DNA of 56,799 nucleotides from Gammaproteobacteria bacterium (GCA_013288815.1 JABDBD010000014.1:1-56799); one strand, 5' to 3'; numbered from the stretch's first letter, positions 38,601 through 47,761 are shown. The notes: a model not told the origin generated them from the sequence alone. Made by a program: numbers and translations.

Positions 38601-41600
38601 AAAGTATCAAGCGCAAGGATCATTTAAAGCGGTGTTATATACACAACGAGAAGAAATTGCGAATGATTATCGAATTGAAATAATGGATAGTGTAAACATG
38701 GATGCGGCTGGCAATATCAGTTTTTCATCTCTGCCGACTAAATTAACAGAGCTCTCTATCAATCAAACAAAAGATCTTGATTTGAATTTGATAGCTTCAT
38801 TAAAAGATAAAGTAGATAGTGACCCAAGCTTAATCTTAGGTCATTTAGAAGGGAATTTTGAACCTGACGAGTTTTATCCATTGCCTATCTTGCATACCGT
38901 TGAAAACGAAAACATTGAATTTTATTCAGATCCAAAAGCAGCAATGAAAGTTTATTGGGATAGTGTGAAGAAACAACATTTTGTTAAGCTTGATTCCATG
39001 CAACCAATGGATGTCAAAATAGCCTATTCATTACAACAAAATGTTAATTACGGAAAACAAGATGTTCAATCTGTTGCTGTTAAACAAAATGTTGAGTTGT
39101 TGCCGAAATTACTGAAGGATGAATTAATAAAACAAATTAAAGGGTTGCCAGCCGAGCATATTCAACCTATCAATAAATTATTATTTATATTTGAAAATAT
39201 CTCTCCGGAAGAAAAAATACGTAGGCTTATTAACTATTGTAAATTTGATGTCAAATCGTTAACATCTAATCCAGTCACAGACTTAGAAAAAATTTGTGCT
39301 TCCATACGAGAACGGGCGGGTGAATGTCGCCACAACTCAGAAGCGTTCATGGTGCTAGCGCGACTCTGTGGCGTACCTGTGCGCATGAATACGAATGAGC
39401 AGCACGCTTTCTGCGAAATTCCCGATAAAAATTTTCGATGGCAAAAAATCGATTTGGGTGGTTCTAACAGAATTGATTTAACCGATATTGCTGTGCGAAA
39501 AAATCCATTAGATGATATCAGAATTCCCGTTGTTAAGCACAATAACAATGTTCAGAGTGTTAATCTTGATGTAGATGATCAAGTTAATTCAGTGGATAAG
39601 GAATTTTTTAATATTTACCGCGAACAGTTAATGAAGAGAACGCAGGTCAGTACGCTGACAATAGAGCAATTATTGCAAACTAACAATGTGCATCCATTAG
39701 TTAGGCTTAATACGGATCAATCACCATTTCAAATAAATGAACAAATGATTTCGTATTTAAAATCAAAAAATATATACGATCAACAGCGTTATTTATATAT
39801 TGATAATCCAAATGATTTCGCAAATTATTTTTCGCCTTGGCAGCTTAGCGATAATGAATTTAAACAAAAACACAATGGGTTGTTGCGTGAATTGATTTCA
39901 AAAGGCGGATTGCTTGTTGTTAATTGGGAGAATTTTTCACCGACAGAAATAGTGAATTATAAAAGTATTTTAGATAATTCGCCGCGGTTGTTTGGACATC
40001 CCGTTAGTAAAAATTTAAAAATAATAAGTCTGGCTGGCAATCAAAAAACGTGTGCGGCATTTTTGACGCGCACACAAGCATTTAAAGTCAAAACGCAATC
40101 TCTGACGCTTGCTCCTGACCAACCTTCAGCATTTCCACCGCTGGTTATCGACTTGTATCATAGTCCCAATTGGCGGGAAATGTTGTATGGAAAAATTTCT
40201 TACAAAGGAAAGTCAAAATTTTTAAAAGCTGGAATGTTAATTGAGGCGATAACACAATCGCGTTCTATCATTATTGAGAATCCGCCAAAAAATGATAAGG
40301 ATTATGATCTGTTATTGCATCGCTTGAAGGTTGAGAAGCGAATTATCTATAACGGTGAATTAGTAGCTGTTCCAACTAGTATGACTGTTTATGAAAGAAC
40401 AGTGCCAAAAACAACTGTTTTACCTTCTAATATTACAGTTTCATTAGAGCCAGATAATTATGCTTACTCTAAACATAAGCCAATCTATCTAGGAATGCAT
40501 AATTTATATGAATGCTTTGACTTGTTACGTATTGACGCACAAGGGAATGCTGAGACTGAGGAAGGTGGTTTTTTAAAGAAATATAATGAAAATGAGAATG
40601 TGTTTTACATCACAAGTGATATATCGCTATCTTCCTGGCAACAGTTGATTGACAAAACTAAGGAATTTCCTGGAAAAAACTTTAAGTTTATTCTTGCCCG
40701 TGGTGTTAAGATCGGCTCTGTGATCGAAAACAAAAATGTTAATGTCAACCTTGACGTCGAAGAAAAAGAGTCTGCTTTTTTACATACAATAAGTAATGAT
40801 ACAGACAATACGTCAGAAAAAATTTTCAAACAGTTAGAAGCGAAAGGTGAGAAGCCGCTTATCATTGATGTGAATGAGCATACAACGTTTTCTGAGTTGA
40901 TTGCAGAAATCTATTCTGATCCTATTAAGGGATTTACATTTAAAGAAAAAGATTTGTTGACAGCCATGAGAGCGGGCAGACCAGTTATTTTAAATGGTGA
41001 TTTATCATCTGTACTTTACCAACAATTACTACCCTTGTTGTCTAATCATCCTCATCTAGACATAAATGGGATGCGGTTTGAGCCCAGCAAAAAACCCGCT
41101 GTGATCTCCGTGATGCCTGAGACGACTAAAAACCCATTACACTTTTTGCAATATCAAACTGAGCGTTATCGTTTTGATGAGTATGCAAACGTCATTTTAC
41201 AAAACAAGCCTAACGCTAATGTATCACTGAACAAGATTAAGCATTTTTACGAAGCTGCTAAAAAGCTCCCTCATAGAGGCGCTGGAAGGCCGTCCCAACT
41301 CCAAATGTCATTTCATTTGCTCAATCGCATGGTAGAAAAATTAGAATCCGAGCCGATATTGCATGCGCATAATCCGATAAAAGGATTGTTTCATTATGAT
41401 TATCCCAAAGAAAGTGACGATTATGCGTATTTAAGCGTGATGGGAAAATATATTTTTAAACCAAGCGATAACAGTGGCGTCAATTTTAAAAAATTGAAAA
41501 AAATATTTGCTCGATTTAGTTTAAAAACACCTCTTGAACAAAGCCAACATGCTTGGAAAATATTAAATTGTTTTCATGGAAAAGAGATCCATGAACTTTT

Positions 41601-43503
41601 AGGAGAAAATATCAGTGCATGTCTTGAAAAAAATACAGGGTTTCCTCTATTAAAAGCAGAAGTAATCAGTAAGTTATTTGGTATGGCAAGTAAATTAGTG
41701 ATTAGCCCTGCATCTTCAGTCTTAAAGTTTAGGAATATCTTTGAGAAGCAGCAACATCAATTGCGAGTTTTGTTGACAGACAAAAGCACGCCCATTATTT
41801 TTTTAAAAGGTCCGCCCGGTGTTGGTAAAACAAATGCTGTCAGAAAAGTGATTGGTGATTGGTATGAAAGTGAAGAGGACTTTTTAAAATGGCTGGAGAA
41901 TCCTGACAAAGTATTTTTGTTAGATGAAGCAAATATGAGGGTGCCTGGCAAGTTGGATTTCTTGAAAGCGCTGTCAAGAGGAAATAAAAAAATATTTTAT
42001 CACAACAAAGAATATGGCATCACTGAAAAACATAAAATTATCGCAACGGGTAATCCTGAATTTTTTCCAAACCGACACTATCATGAATTATTTCAACATT
42101 ATGCGGAAACAGTTTATTTTCAAAAACCAGATGATGATGCATTAGAGAAAATTATTTTAAAAAATGTTCTCAGTCCTGAATTGTTTATACCAGAAAATGT
42201 GAAGGGTTTAATTGCTGCATACCATCTCATTGAGACATGTAATCCATTTTTTGAATTTTCAATTCGGGATGTTGAGAATCTTGCCTTGCGATTCACTTGC
42301 CTTGCTCAGCAGATGGATGATAAGAAGCTAGCATTATTAACAGCATGTGTTGGTGAGTTTTCTCCTTCGATCAAAGATATGCAAGAACGGGCGAATTTTA
42401 TCAATCAACTGGAGCTGACGTTAGGGACTAAACTTCCATCTGAAAGTGCTCAACCGCTTGTTAAGATTACGCCTTATTTTACTATTCCTAGAGAAAAAAA
42501 ATATATTATTGATGCGCTGGAGCAAGATCTGTGGATGCGTGAATTATCTTTTGAAAATAAATTATCTTCTAATTTTAAAAAAGGAGTTATTGTCGAAGGT
42601 GATTCTGGGTTGGGTAAGTCAACGTTGTTAGAAGCGATGTTGAAAAAACATTATATTACTCCATACGCTTCGGGTGCTAATAAACTCTATATTCTAAGCG
42701 CTGGGACAGATGAGGCTTCGCGGAAAGTTGTCTACGATACTTTACACAAGGCATTTCATGAGGGTGCTTGTGTGATCATTGACGAAATTGATTTGGATGA
42801 AAATTTAGAAGAATATCTTAATCAGTATCTGTCAGGTGTTGATCTGAAGGGAAATGCACCGGATAACCCAGGCTGCATGATTTTTGCTTCCAAAAATGCA
42901 AGTTCGATGCAAGGCCGAAAAACCGTTTCCCCCGCATTATTGAATCGATCGCATTTTATGTATATGGACTCTTTCTCTGAGAAAGAAATTGAAGATATCT
43001 CAAACAAAAAACATATGAAGCGTCCAAAACAATTAGCTAAAATTTTTAAGGAAGTTTCAGATTCACATCCTGATGTAGTGAATATGCGTACGTTGTATCA
43101 AATGACAGAAAAGAATGAGGCAGAGAATTTTTTAATATTATCTCAGATGGTTGATTTATGCATGCTGGGTTACAATACGAAAGTTGACTCTGAATTAAGG
43201 GCGACTGAAACTATACTGAAGTTAATTCAATCCTTGAGTGATGACAAAACACCAGGACGTTGTGAAATTGTTTTGGGATGTTTGATTCATGAGAAAAATA
43301 AATCTACCGAAAAGCATACAGCGCAATGGTTTAAACTAGAAAAAGAATCTAGCATTTCTGCAAAACTAGCAGCTCTTATTGAAGAATTTACTGATCATCT
43401 TAATGCTAAGCAGGATGAAAAAAAGGTTTTACCTGAAAAGGAGTTAATTGAAATCTATCGACAGCATCTTTTCTACTCAAGTCAATCTTCTTATAAGCGC
43501 TAA
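35668..43503 (+). CDS. Giant LRR / transglutaminase-like / tandem AAA protein
   Basis: I know no characterised protein with this architecture. Counting from ATG 35668 it has 2,611 residues. Residues about 160-920 hold leucine-rich repeats of about 21-23 residues (LDLSNCHFLEEITISQC type). A transglutaminase-like domain follows with triad Cys1220 (GECRHNSEAF), His1246 (QHAFCEI) and Asp1262 (KIDLGG). Residues about 1370-1820 show four repeated units resembling degenerate AAA modules. Two intact AAA modules end the protein: Walker A GPPGVGKT (2048-2055) with FLLDEAN and IIATGNP, and GDSGLGKS (2311-2318) with IIDEID. No signal peptide or membrane segment is seen. The ATG has a weak GAG site; TTG 35578 would add 30 residues, and ATG 35695 is also possible. 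It separates ruvC from ruvA and looks AT-rich. A host-directed or large remodelling ATPase role is inference. Confidence 0.85.
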   Translation: MILFKKNLEMKLGIHHEDEETGKVEYQSTGPGYFDSWMQLEGRKNCWQRTVPSSSKTKRKVILSHNLMKTTEETLALLHSLIEHCDVYLWQGDNVLMKDSIPLTDVDQYYKLRNQIIPSTRTVVEEGLSKQHISSEEYTILDYEACIKIILEKNEVWLNLTDIDITNEDEFEELVATVDFSKVTFIKMYAPTTAERAKILKYFPNLQRIGLEGVVVDPDNEFLKFKNPQLDLDINGKSVLHQDGKYFETFPTQQEFDNALSNLTLHDHLDMECDNGINEEKTNEPLRLNLSQLKEYPHVQRLEFNNADLQRIAIHSPENVKINDVKVRHSGTNNLSNFLNQLPHVKSVFLCRVSGNEVDLSSQKSINRVDIVSSNISFLKLPKDQVCGVSIIDVNVKTLDLSECHNMNVLGIHNSGIKEIKMPDKSLLKEFQLHLFKDVGEIDLSGCPELSSLVVRDGDLENIKWPRNNNIKSILFRDVFIRSSTILNLEECVHLESIRIVKCGFKELILPKNSALKSISLNYASDLTILDLSNCHFLEEITISQCSNLKKIIFPNPSSLKRVDISKSDRLHKLDLSVCKNLSNLSLNSLSLDKFVVDKNAIQEITLKDCEMPIENFGDMPNLNSAIVNNKKLSLPSQIWKKEGNLQYLTILARVDNLDLSKLKNLEELVIDIDVLESPTVLPLQSNLRRLEIKLTTHWIIKSDSLNTIKNFDLQEKLEELKLSACDLKSLAIIKPMLVMKNLIIQNCENLELLDLSMFPNLETLTIENCDTSDLKFPQGNKIKIIKFDKVVHNNDEVMLDSCHDLEHLDLKIDSGKNGLKVCLKSKKLETLVADISIDKQFGFSFFMIDDCCNLKKLDLKSPTLIINMEHFPNLQEARFSVERKNGLYTLDNAHLCPRLRSLEVIASGSLQIKEDFNLLYNGNKCQSRFADPFKVHSFEQKQVALESKINIQNQRSPVACFSFRKGMRVDSHIKQDQKYQAQGSFKAVLYTQREEIANDYRIEIMDSVNMDAAGNISFSSLPTKLTELSINQTKDLDLNLIASLKDKVDSDPSLILGHLEGNFEPDEFYPLPILHTVENENIEFYSDPKAAMKVYWDSVKKQHFVKLDSMQPMDVKIAYSLQQNVNYGKQDVQSVAVKQNVELLPKLLKDELIKQIKGLPAEHIQPINKLLFIFENISPEEKIRRLINYCKFDVKSLTSNPVTDLEKICASIRERAGECRHNSEAFMVLARLCGVPVRMNTNEQHAFCEIPDKNFRWQKIDLGGSNRIDLTDIAVRKNPLDDIRIPVVKHNNNVQSVNLDVDDQVNSVDKEFFNIYREQLMKRTQVSTLTIEQLLQTNNVHPLVRLNTDQSPFQINEQMISYLKSKNIYDQQRYLYIDNPNDFANYFSPWQLSDNEFKQKHNGLLRELISKGGLLVVNWENFSPTEIVNYKSILDNSPRLFGHPVSKNLKIISLAGNQKTCAAFLTRTQAFKVKTQSLTLAPDQPSAFPPLVIDLYHSPNWREMLYGKISYKGKSKFLKAGMLIEAITQSRSIIIENPPKNDKDYDLLLHRLKVEKRIIYNGELVAVPTSMTVYERTVPKTTVLPSNITVSLEPDNYAYSKHKPIYLGMHNLYECFDLLRIDAQGNAETEEGGFLKKYNENENVFYITSDISLSSWQQLIDKTKEFPGKNFKFILARGVKIGSVIENKNVNVNLDVEEKESAFLHTISNDTDNTSEKIFKQLEAKGEKPLIIDVNEHTTFSELIAEIYSDPIKGFTFKEKDLLTAMRAGRPVILNGDLSSVLYQQLLPLLSNHPHLDINGMRFEPSKKPAVISVMPETTKNPLHFLQYQTERYRFDEYANVILQNKPNANVSLNKIKHFYEAAKKLPHRGAGRPSQLQMSFHLLNRMVEKLESEPILHAHNPIKGLFHYDYPKESDDYAYLSVMGKYIFKPSDNSGVNFKKLKKIFARFSLKTPLEQSQHAWKILNCFHGKEIHELLGENISACLEKNTGFPLLKAEVISKLFGMASKLVISPASSVLKFRNIFEKQQHQLRVLLTDKSTPIIFLKGPPGVGKTNAVRKVIGDWYESEEDFLKWLENPDKVFLLDEANMRVPGKLDFLKALSRGNKKIFYHNKEYGITEKHKIIATGNPEFFPNRHYHELFQHYAETVYFQKPDDDALEKIILKNVLSPELFIPENVKGLIAAYHLIETCNPFFEFSIRDVENLALRFTCLAQQMDDKKLALLTACVGEFSPSIKDMQERANFINQLELTLGTKLPSESAQPLVKITPYFTIPREKKYIIDALEQDLWMRELSFENKLSSNFKKGVIVEGDSGLGKSTLLEAMLKKHYITPYASGANKLYILSAGTDEASRKVVYDTLHKAFHEGACVIIDEIDLDENLEEYLNQYLSGVDLKGNAPDNPGCMIFASKNASSMQGRKTVSPALLNRSHFMYMDSFSEKEIEDISNKKHMKRPKQLAKIFKEVSDSHPDVVNMRTLYQMTEKNEAENFLILSQMVDLCMLGYNTKVDSELRATETILKLIQSLSDDKTPGRCEIVLGCLIHEKNKSTEKHTAQWFKLEKESSISAKLAALIEEFTDHLNAKQDEKKVLPEKELIEIYRQHLFYSSQSSYKR

Positions 43504-43571
43504 GTTCAACTGGAGTAAATACCGTTTACTCAGGTAAAATCACTTCAATATTCTATTAGCAAAGGATTATC

Positions 43572-44180
43572 ATGATCGGACAATTGCAAGGTATTCTGTT
43601 AGAAAAACAGCCTCCTCAATTAATGCTAGATGTGAATGGGGTGGGTTATGAAATCGATGCTTCAATGAATACGTTTTATCACTTACCTGAAATAGGACAA
43701 AAAGTGATTCTCTATACGCACTTTGTGGTGCGTGAAGATGCGCAATTACTCTATGGTTTTTACAATCGAGAAGAGCGCGCTTTGTTTAGGACCTTATTAA
43801 AAGTGAATGGGGTCGGGCCAAAGTTAGGTTTGACTATTTTATCCAGCATTGAGCCTAATGAATTTATACGCTGCGTCATCAATAATGATACAGACAGCTT
43901 GGTTAGATTGCCGGGTGTTGGTAAAAAAACAGCAGAAAGATTAATTATAGAAATGCGTGATAAAGTGTCCAATTTAAATCAAACGGCAGCGATATGTACG
44001 ATGCCGCTAGCGACTAGTGATGGTTCCTCACGTAATCAAACGACCCAAGATGCAATTGCCGCACTGATTGCGTTAGGATATAAACCACAAGCTGCTAGCC
44101 GTGCAGTATCTAAAGTGGATGATGGAAAAATGACTAGCGAAGAAATTATTCGGCAGTCTTTAAGGGAGATGGTGACATGA
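43572..44180 (+). CDS. ruvA: Holliday junction branch migration protein RuvA
   Basis: RuvA binds the four-way junction and recruits RuvB. The 202-residue protein has [31 protein letters not shown], the HhH motifs [16 protein letters not shown] and [19 protein letters not shown], and the C-terminal RuvB-binding domain ([20 protein letters not shown]). AAAGGA precedes the ATG. Its stop overlaps ruvB's ATG (ATGA), so they are coupled. Confidence 0.97.
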   Translation: MIGQLQGILLEKQPPQLMLDVNGVGYEIDASMNTFYHLPEIGQKVILYTHFVVREDAQLLYGFYNREERALFRTLLKVNGVGPKLGLTILSSIEPNEFIRCVINNDTDSLVRLPGVGKKTAERLIIEMRDKVSNLNQTAAICTMPLATSDGSSRNQTTQDAIAALIALGYKPQAASRAVSKVDDGKMTSEEIIRQSLREMVT

Positions 44181-45241
44181 GCGGTGACCGATTAGTGAGT
44201 GCAGAGGATCAAGCAAATCAAGATACAATCGATAGGGCAATTCGACCGAAAACATTAAAAGATTATGTGGGTCAGCCAGCTGTTTGTGAGCAAATGGAAA
44301 TATTTATTCAGGCTTCGCGTGCGCGAGCAGATGCTTTAGATCATGTATTAATTTTTGGTCCTCCTGGTCTGGGGAAAACAACTCTCGCGCATATTATTGC
44401 AAATGAATTAGGTGTGTCTTTGCGCCAAACTTCTGGGCCTGTGTTGGAGCGGCCAGGTGATGTTGCTGCTTTATTAACAAATTTACAAAAAAATGATGTG
44501 CTATTTATTGATGAAATTCATCGCTTAAATCCAGTGGTTGAAGAAGTTTTATATCCCGCGATGGAAGATTACAAGTTGGATATCATGATTGGCGAAGGCC
44601 CATCAGCGCGATCGATTAAATTAAATCTTGCTCCCTTTACCCTGATTGGTGCAACGACACGTGCGGGTTTGTTGACGTCACCGCTGCGGGATCGATTTGG
44701 TATCGTCCAACGTTTAGAATTTTACAAAGTTCCAGACTTGACGAATATTGTTGAACGTTCTGCTGCAATTTTAGGGATTTTTATTGATAATCTTGCTGCC
44801 GAAGAAATCGCAAAACGCTCACGTGGAACGCCGAGAATTGCAAATCGTCTACTACGACGTGTGCGTGATTACGCAGAAGTGAAAGCGAATGGGCAAATTA
44901 TCTTGTCTGTTGTTCAAAAAGCCTTAGACATGTTAGATGTGGATGATCAAGGGTTCGATATGATGGATAGAAAATTATTGTTAGCTCTGATTGATCGTTT
45001 TAATGGTGGTCCTGTTGGTATAGATAGCTTGGCGGCTTCAATTAGCGAAGAGCGAGGGACAATTGAGGACGTGATTGAGCCTTTCTTAATCCAGCAAGGT
45101 TTTATGATGCGTACACCGCGAGGAAGAATAGCGACGCAGCAGGCTTATCAGCATTTTGGGCTCAAGGCGCCAGATAAGATTTTGACTTCAAAAAACTTAA
45201 GTTTGCTGGATGGGATTGAGGAGGCTACTTCGGTTGGGTAA
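44177..45241 (+). CDS. ruvB: Holliday junction branch migration ATPase RuvB
   Basis: RuvB is the hexameric AAA+ motor driving branch migration. The 354-residue protein has Walker [14 protein letters not shown], Walker [10 protein letters not shown], sensor 1 LIGATTRAG and arginine finger region LRDRFGI, then the winged-helix end ([20 protein letters not shown]). It is coupled to ruvA. The next gene in many relatives would be ybgC-tolQ; here a non-conserved two-gene operon follows. Confidence 0.98.
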   Translation: MSGDRLVSAEDQANQDTIDRAIRPKTLKDYVGQPAVCEQMEIFIQASRARADALDHVLIFGPPGLGKTTLAHIIANELGVSLRQTSGPVLERPGDVAALLTNLQKNDVLFIDEIHRLNPVVEEVLYPAMEDYKLDIMIGEGPSARSIKLNLAPFTLIGATTRAGLLTSPLRDRFGIVQRLEFYKVPDLTNIVERSAAILGIFIDNLAAEEIAKRSRGTPRIANRLLRRVRDYAEVKANGQIILSVVQKALDMLDVDDQGFDMMDRKLLLALIDRFNGGPVGIDSLAASISEERGTIEDVIEPFLIQQGFMMRTPRGRIATQQAYQHFGLKAPDKILTSKNLSLLDGIEEATSVG

Positions 45242-45290
45242 CATTCTGAAAGCATTCAAATTTACACATTTTTTATACAAAACAGGCCGT

Positions 45291-45302
45291 GTGTGATAAA
45301 AT
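45291..45302 (+). promoter_or_regulatory. Possible extended -10 promoter for the U-box operon
   Basis: GTGTGATAAAAT holds TGA directly before TAAAAT (45297-45302), an extended -10 (TGnTAAAAT) 112 bp before the first ATG. No good -35 box is seen. The bases after it (AAAGTATTGCTAAA) resemble those at the pal promoter (52113). The long untranslated leader also contains a second AAAATAAAGT repeat. Confidence 0.3.
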
Positions 45303-45413
45303 AAAGTATTGCTAAAATAAAGTGTAATCGTTAATTTAATAACACAAATGGCTCTTAATTCATACAAGAGCGAGCACCAAGGTAAGTAGTTAATCTCTAA
45401 AAGGAGAGCAGCT

Positions 45414-45743
45414 ATGGGTGAAATTCGAGAAACCTCAAATTCTAACAAGGTAGAAATTTATACCCTGGATGGATTGCGACAATTTGCCGAATTTTTAAAA
45501 AAATATGGCAATAGTAATGATTTAAAACATATCGAAGTGTTGGATCTAGAGGGCCTCACACACTTGTTGCCAGAATTTCAAAAAACAAAAGCCATAGAGC
45601 TCATCGCTTACATTCTCAAAAATGATCCCTACATCGAAGAATTGTTACTAGTGAATAATAAGCTTTCAAAAGATATTTTGGAAGAATTAGGAAGACTGAA
45701 AGATCAGGATGAAATTAACTCTTTTAAACCCAACCCATTTTAA
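45414..45743 (+). CDS. Small LRR-like protein, partner gene of the U-box protein
   Basis: The 109-residue protein is soluble. Residues 35-95 (HIEVLDLEGLTHLLPEF... AYILKNDPYIEELLLVNNKLSKDILEEL) have the pattern of one or two ribonuclease-inhibitor-type leucine-rich repeats with a flanking helix. Too short for a full LRR arc, it may be a fragment or a cap-like binding unit. AAGGAGAG precedes the ATG. The U-box gene starts 30 bp on, so one transcript is probable. Function is unknown; pairing of an LRR unit and an E3-like gene suggests substrate recognition, by analogy only. Confidence 0.65.
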   Translation: MGEIRETSNSNKVEIYTLDGLRQFAEFLKKYGNSNDLKHIEVLDLEGLTHLLPEFQKTKAIELIAYILKNDPYIEELLLVNNKLSKDILEELGRLKDQDEINSFKPNPF

Positions 45744-45773
45744 TGAATGTTGAGACAGGGAGGTTCCAAGTAA

Positions 45774-46964
45774 ATGCGTTTTTTTAAAGAGTGGAAATTG
45801 CCACTACCTAAATTAAAGTTCTATTGGGATGGAGTTGGAGTGGGTGGATGGAGTTGTCGATTAAGTAATGCAAGTTTTTCAAACCTGAAAAAAAATGTGA
45901 AAAGCTCGTTGGATGTTTTTACATTGCGTAGCGGTAGTCTATTCGCAGGAATGTTTACAGCGATGTATGAGTTAGACACCGCTACTGCTGCAGAGCGCGA
46001 TACGCGGTATCTTGTTTCGGATATGCATGGCAATAAATATCTTTTGCACTTATTTTCAAAATATATTATCAATCCAACAGATGATGTGAGTCATATTTTA
46101 AAAGAGTGTAGAGGAGCAGGTGTTAGAAGTATTCTAAAATTAACAGATAAAGATTTATTTTCTCCATCACAAAGAGATTTGCGGCTAATTAAGGGATTAT
46201 GTTGGGATGCGGAAGGATCCACGGGATATCAAGCAGGGTTATATAATGTCGATTTTTCAAAGGCAGATGAGTGGGTGGTGCAATGTTTAACGCGGCAAAT
46301 AGATGGTCGATACACAATGACCACTGCCGAAATTGTTTTTGCATGCTTGATGATTTTTGTGATGGCCAAATTTGGATTGCTTTTTTATCGTCGATGTTGG
46401 TTTCGCAATCATGAGCAAGAGGATGAGATCGAGCCCGAGGAATGGAAGGATGTTGAAGAGATAGATGATCCTACTGACAATTCAAAACGATTTGATGTTG
46501 TTGAAAAAAAATTAGAAGCATTACAATCTGATATCGAGCAAAAAGTGAAGTTAAAAAAATGCCAGTCCGATGCCGAAGGGTTAGAGCTCTTAAATGATAT
46601 GAAAAAATTTTCTGAGAAAGTAAAAATTTTTCAGAATGAGAATCGTTGCCCCATTAATCAAACGGTGATGGATGATCCTATTACCTTGAGTTCGGGGATT
46701 GCCTATAACAAAAAAGATATTTCAAGGTGGATTAAAACGAATAAATTATCATGTCCTATGACAAGAAAAAAGTTGATTGAAGATAAAAAAAGTCAGCTCA
46801 GTACTGATGTGTTTCGGCAAAATTATATCAATAAAAAATTAACGAAATTTGAGCGCACTCTGACATATTTCGAAGGGAAAAATAAAAGCTTGTCCAAACC
46901 TGAAATACGTAAAAGCCCCCGATTGAATCCCTGTTTAGCTGGTTCCGCGCCAAGCATAAAATAA
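45774..46964 (+). CDS. U-box (E3 ubiquitin ligase-like) membrane protein
   Basis: The 396-residue protein has an N-terminal domain (1-180) that I do not recognise, one hydrophobic segment at about 185-205 (IVFACLMIFVMAKFGLLFY), an acidic helical linker with coiled-coil potential (215-285), and a C-terminal U-box at about 290-360. The U-box reads CPINQTVMDDPITLSSGIAY, then ISRWIKTNKLSCPMTRKKL, matching CPI...DP...SG..Y...I..W...CP.T. U-boxes bind E2 enzymes of the eukaryotic ubiquitin system, which bacteria lack, so a host target is likely. It carries no Sec signal; the C-terminus (SPRLNPCLAGSAPSIK) might be a secretion tail, but this is speculative. GGGAGG precedes the ATG. Confidence 0.82.
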   Translation: MRFFKEWKLPLPKLKFYWDGVGVGGWSCRLSNASFSNLKKNVKSSLDVFTLRSGSLFAGMFTAMYELDTATAAERDTRYLVSDMHGNKYLLHLFSKYIINPTDDVSHILKECRGAGVRSILKLTDKDLFSPSQRDLRLIKGLCWDAEGSTGYQAGLYNVDFSKADEWVVQCLTRQIDGRYTMTTAEIVFACLMIFVMAKFGLLFYRRCWFRNHEQEDEIEPEEWKDVEEIDDPTDNSKRFDVVEKKLEALQSDIEQKVKLKKCQSDAEGLELLNDMKKFSEKVKIFQNENRCPINQTVMDDPITLSSGIAYNKKDISRWIKTNKLSCPMTRKKLIEDKKSQLSTDVFRQNYINKKLTKFERTLTYFEGKNKSLSKPEIRKSPRLNPCLAGSAPSIK

Positions 46965-47057
46965 TCGTAAACTTTCAACGCGATTACCATGGTGCGAGTG
47001 ATATGTGTCTATGATATTATTGTAAAATGGGAAACCTCTTCAAACAGGAGAATTTGT

Positions 47058-47759
47058 GTGAATCTTGATTCGTCATTCTTAACATATTTTATTAATGCTG
47101 GATTGGTCGTGAAGCTAGTCTTGCTATTTTTGATAGGTGCTTCTATTGCATCATGGACTTATATCTTACAGCGAGGGTTCTATTTGAACGCTGTGCGTAA
47201 AGAGACAAAAGCATTCGAACAACGGTTTTGGGCGGGCGGCGATCTGGCTAAATTATTCTCAGAAGGAAAGAATAATGAAACACAAGGTCTGGAGGCAATC
47301 TTTCAGGCGGGATTCAAAGAATTTTTGCGATTACATAAACAATTTGGAATGAATCCAGAAACAATGATGGAAAGTGCAAGACGGGCTATGCGGGTTACAC
47401 AAATGCGCGAGCAAGATACATTAGAGTTACATTTGCCAATATTAGCAACTGTTGGGTCTATCAGCCCTTATGTCGGTTTGTTCGGTACTGTGTGGGGCAT
47501 CATGCTATCGTTTAGGGCGCTTGCGACGGTGCAGCAGGCAACAATAGCCATGGTAGCCCCGGGCATTGCGGAAGCGCTTATTGCAACGGCAATGGGGTTG
47601 TTTGCTGCTATCCCTGCAGTGATTGCGTACAATCGTTATTCCAATGATATCAATCGAATACTCAATCGATTCGATGGATTTCAAGAAGAATTTTCAAATA
47701 TTTTATTGCGGCAAGCTCAAATGAATTTATCACGCACTGAAGTGCCAGTTGAAGGATAA
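47058..47759 (+). CDS. tolQ: Tol-Pal system inner-membrane protein TolQ
   Basis: TolQ with TolR forms the proton-driven motor of the Tol-Pal system, which supports outer-membrane constriction at division. It has three membrane segments, with LVVKLVLLFLIGASIASWTYILQR first and the conserved VGSISPYVGLFGTVWGIMLSF and GIAEALIATAMGLFAAIPAVIAYN blocks. I chose GTG 47058 (VNLDSSFLTYF) with AGGAG 7 bp upstream. An ATG at 46989 would add 23 non-homologous residues. ybgC, usually upstream, is missing. tolR follows after 2 bp. Confidence 0.95.
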   Translation: MNLDSSFLTYFINAGLVVKLVLLFLIGASIASWTYILQRGFYLNAVRKETKAFEQRFWAGGDLAKLFSEGKNNETQGLEAIFQAGFKEFLRLHKQFGMNPETMMESARRAMRVTQMREQDTLELHLPILATVGSISPYVGLFGTVWGIMLSFRALATVQQATIAMVAPGIAEALIATAMGLFAAIPAVIAYNRYSNDINRILNRFDGFQEEFSNILLRQAQMNLSRTEVPVEG

Positions 47760-47761
47760 CT

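Noticed and set aside
46989..47057. Extended N-terminus for TolQ from ATG 46989
   Set aside because: The extra 23 residues have no TolQ homology, while GTG 47058 has a good AGGAG site and the family start.
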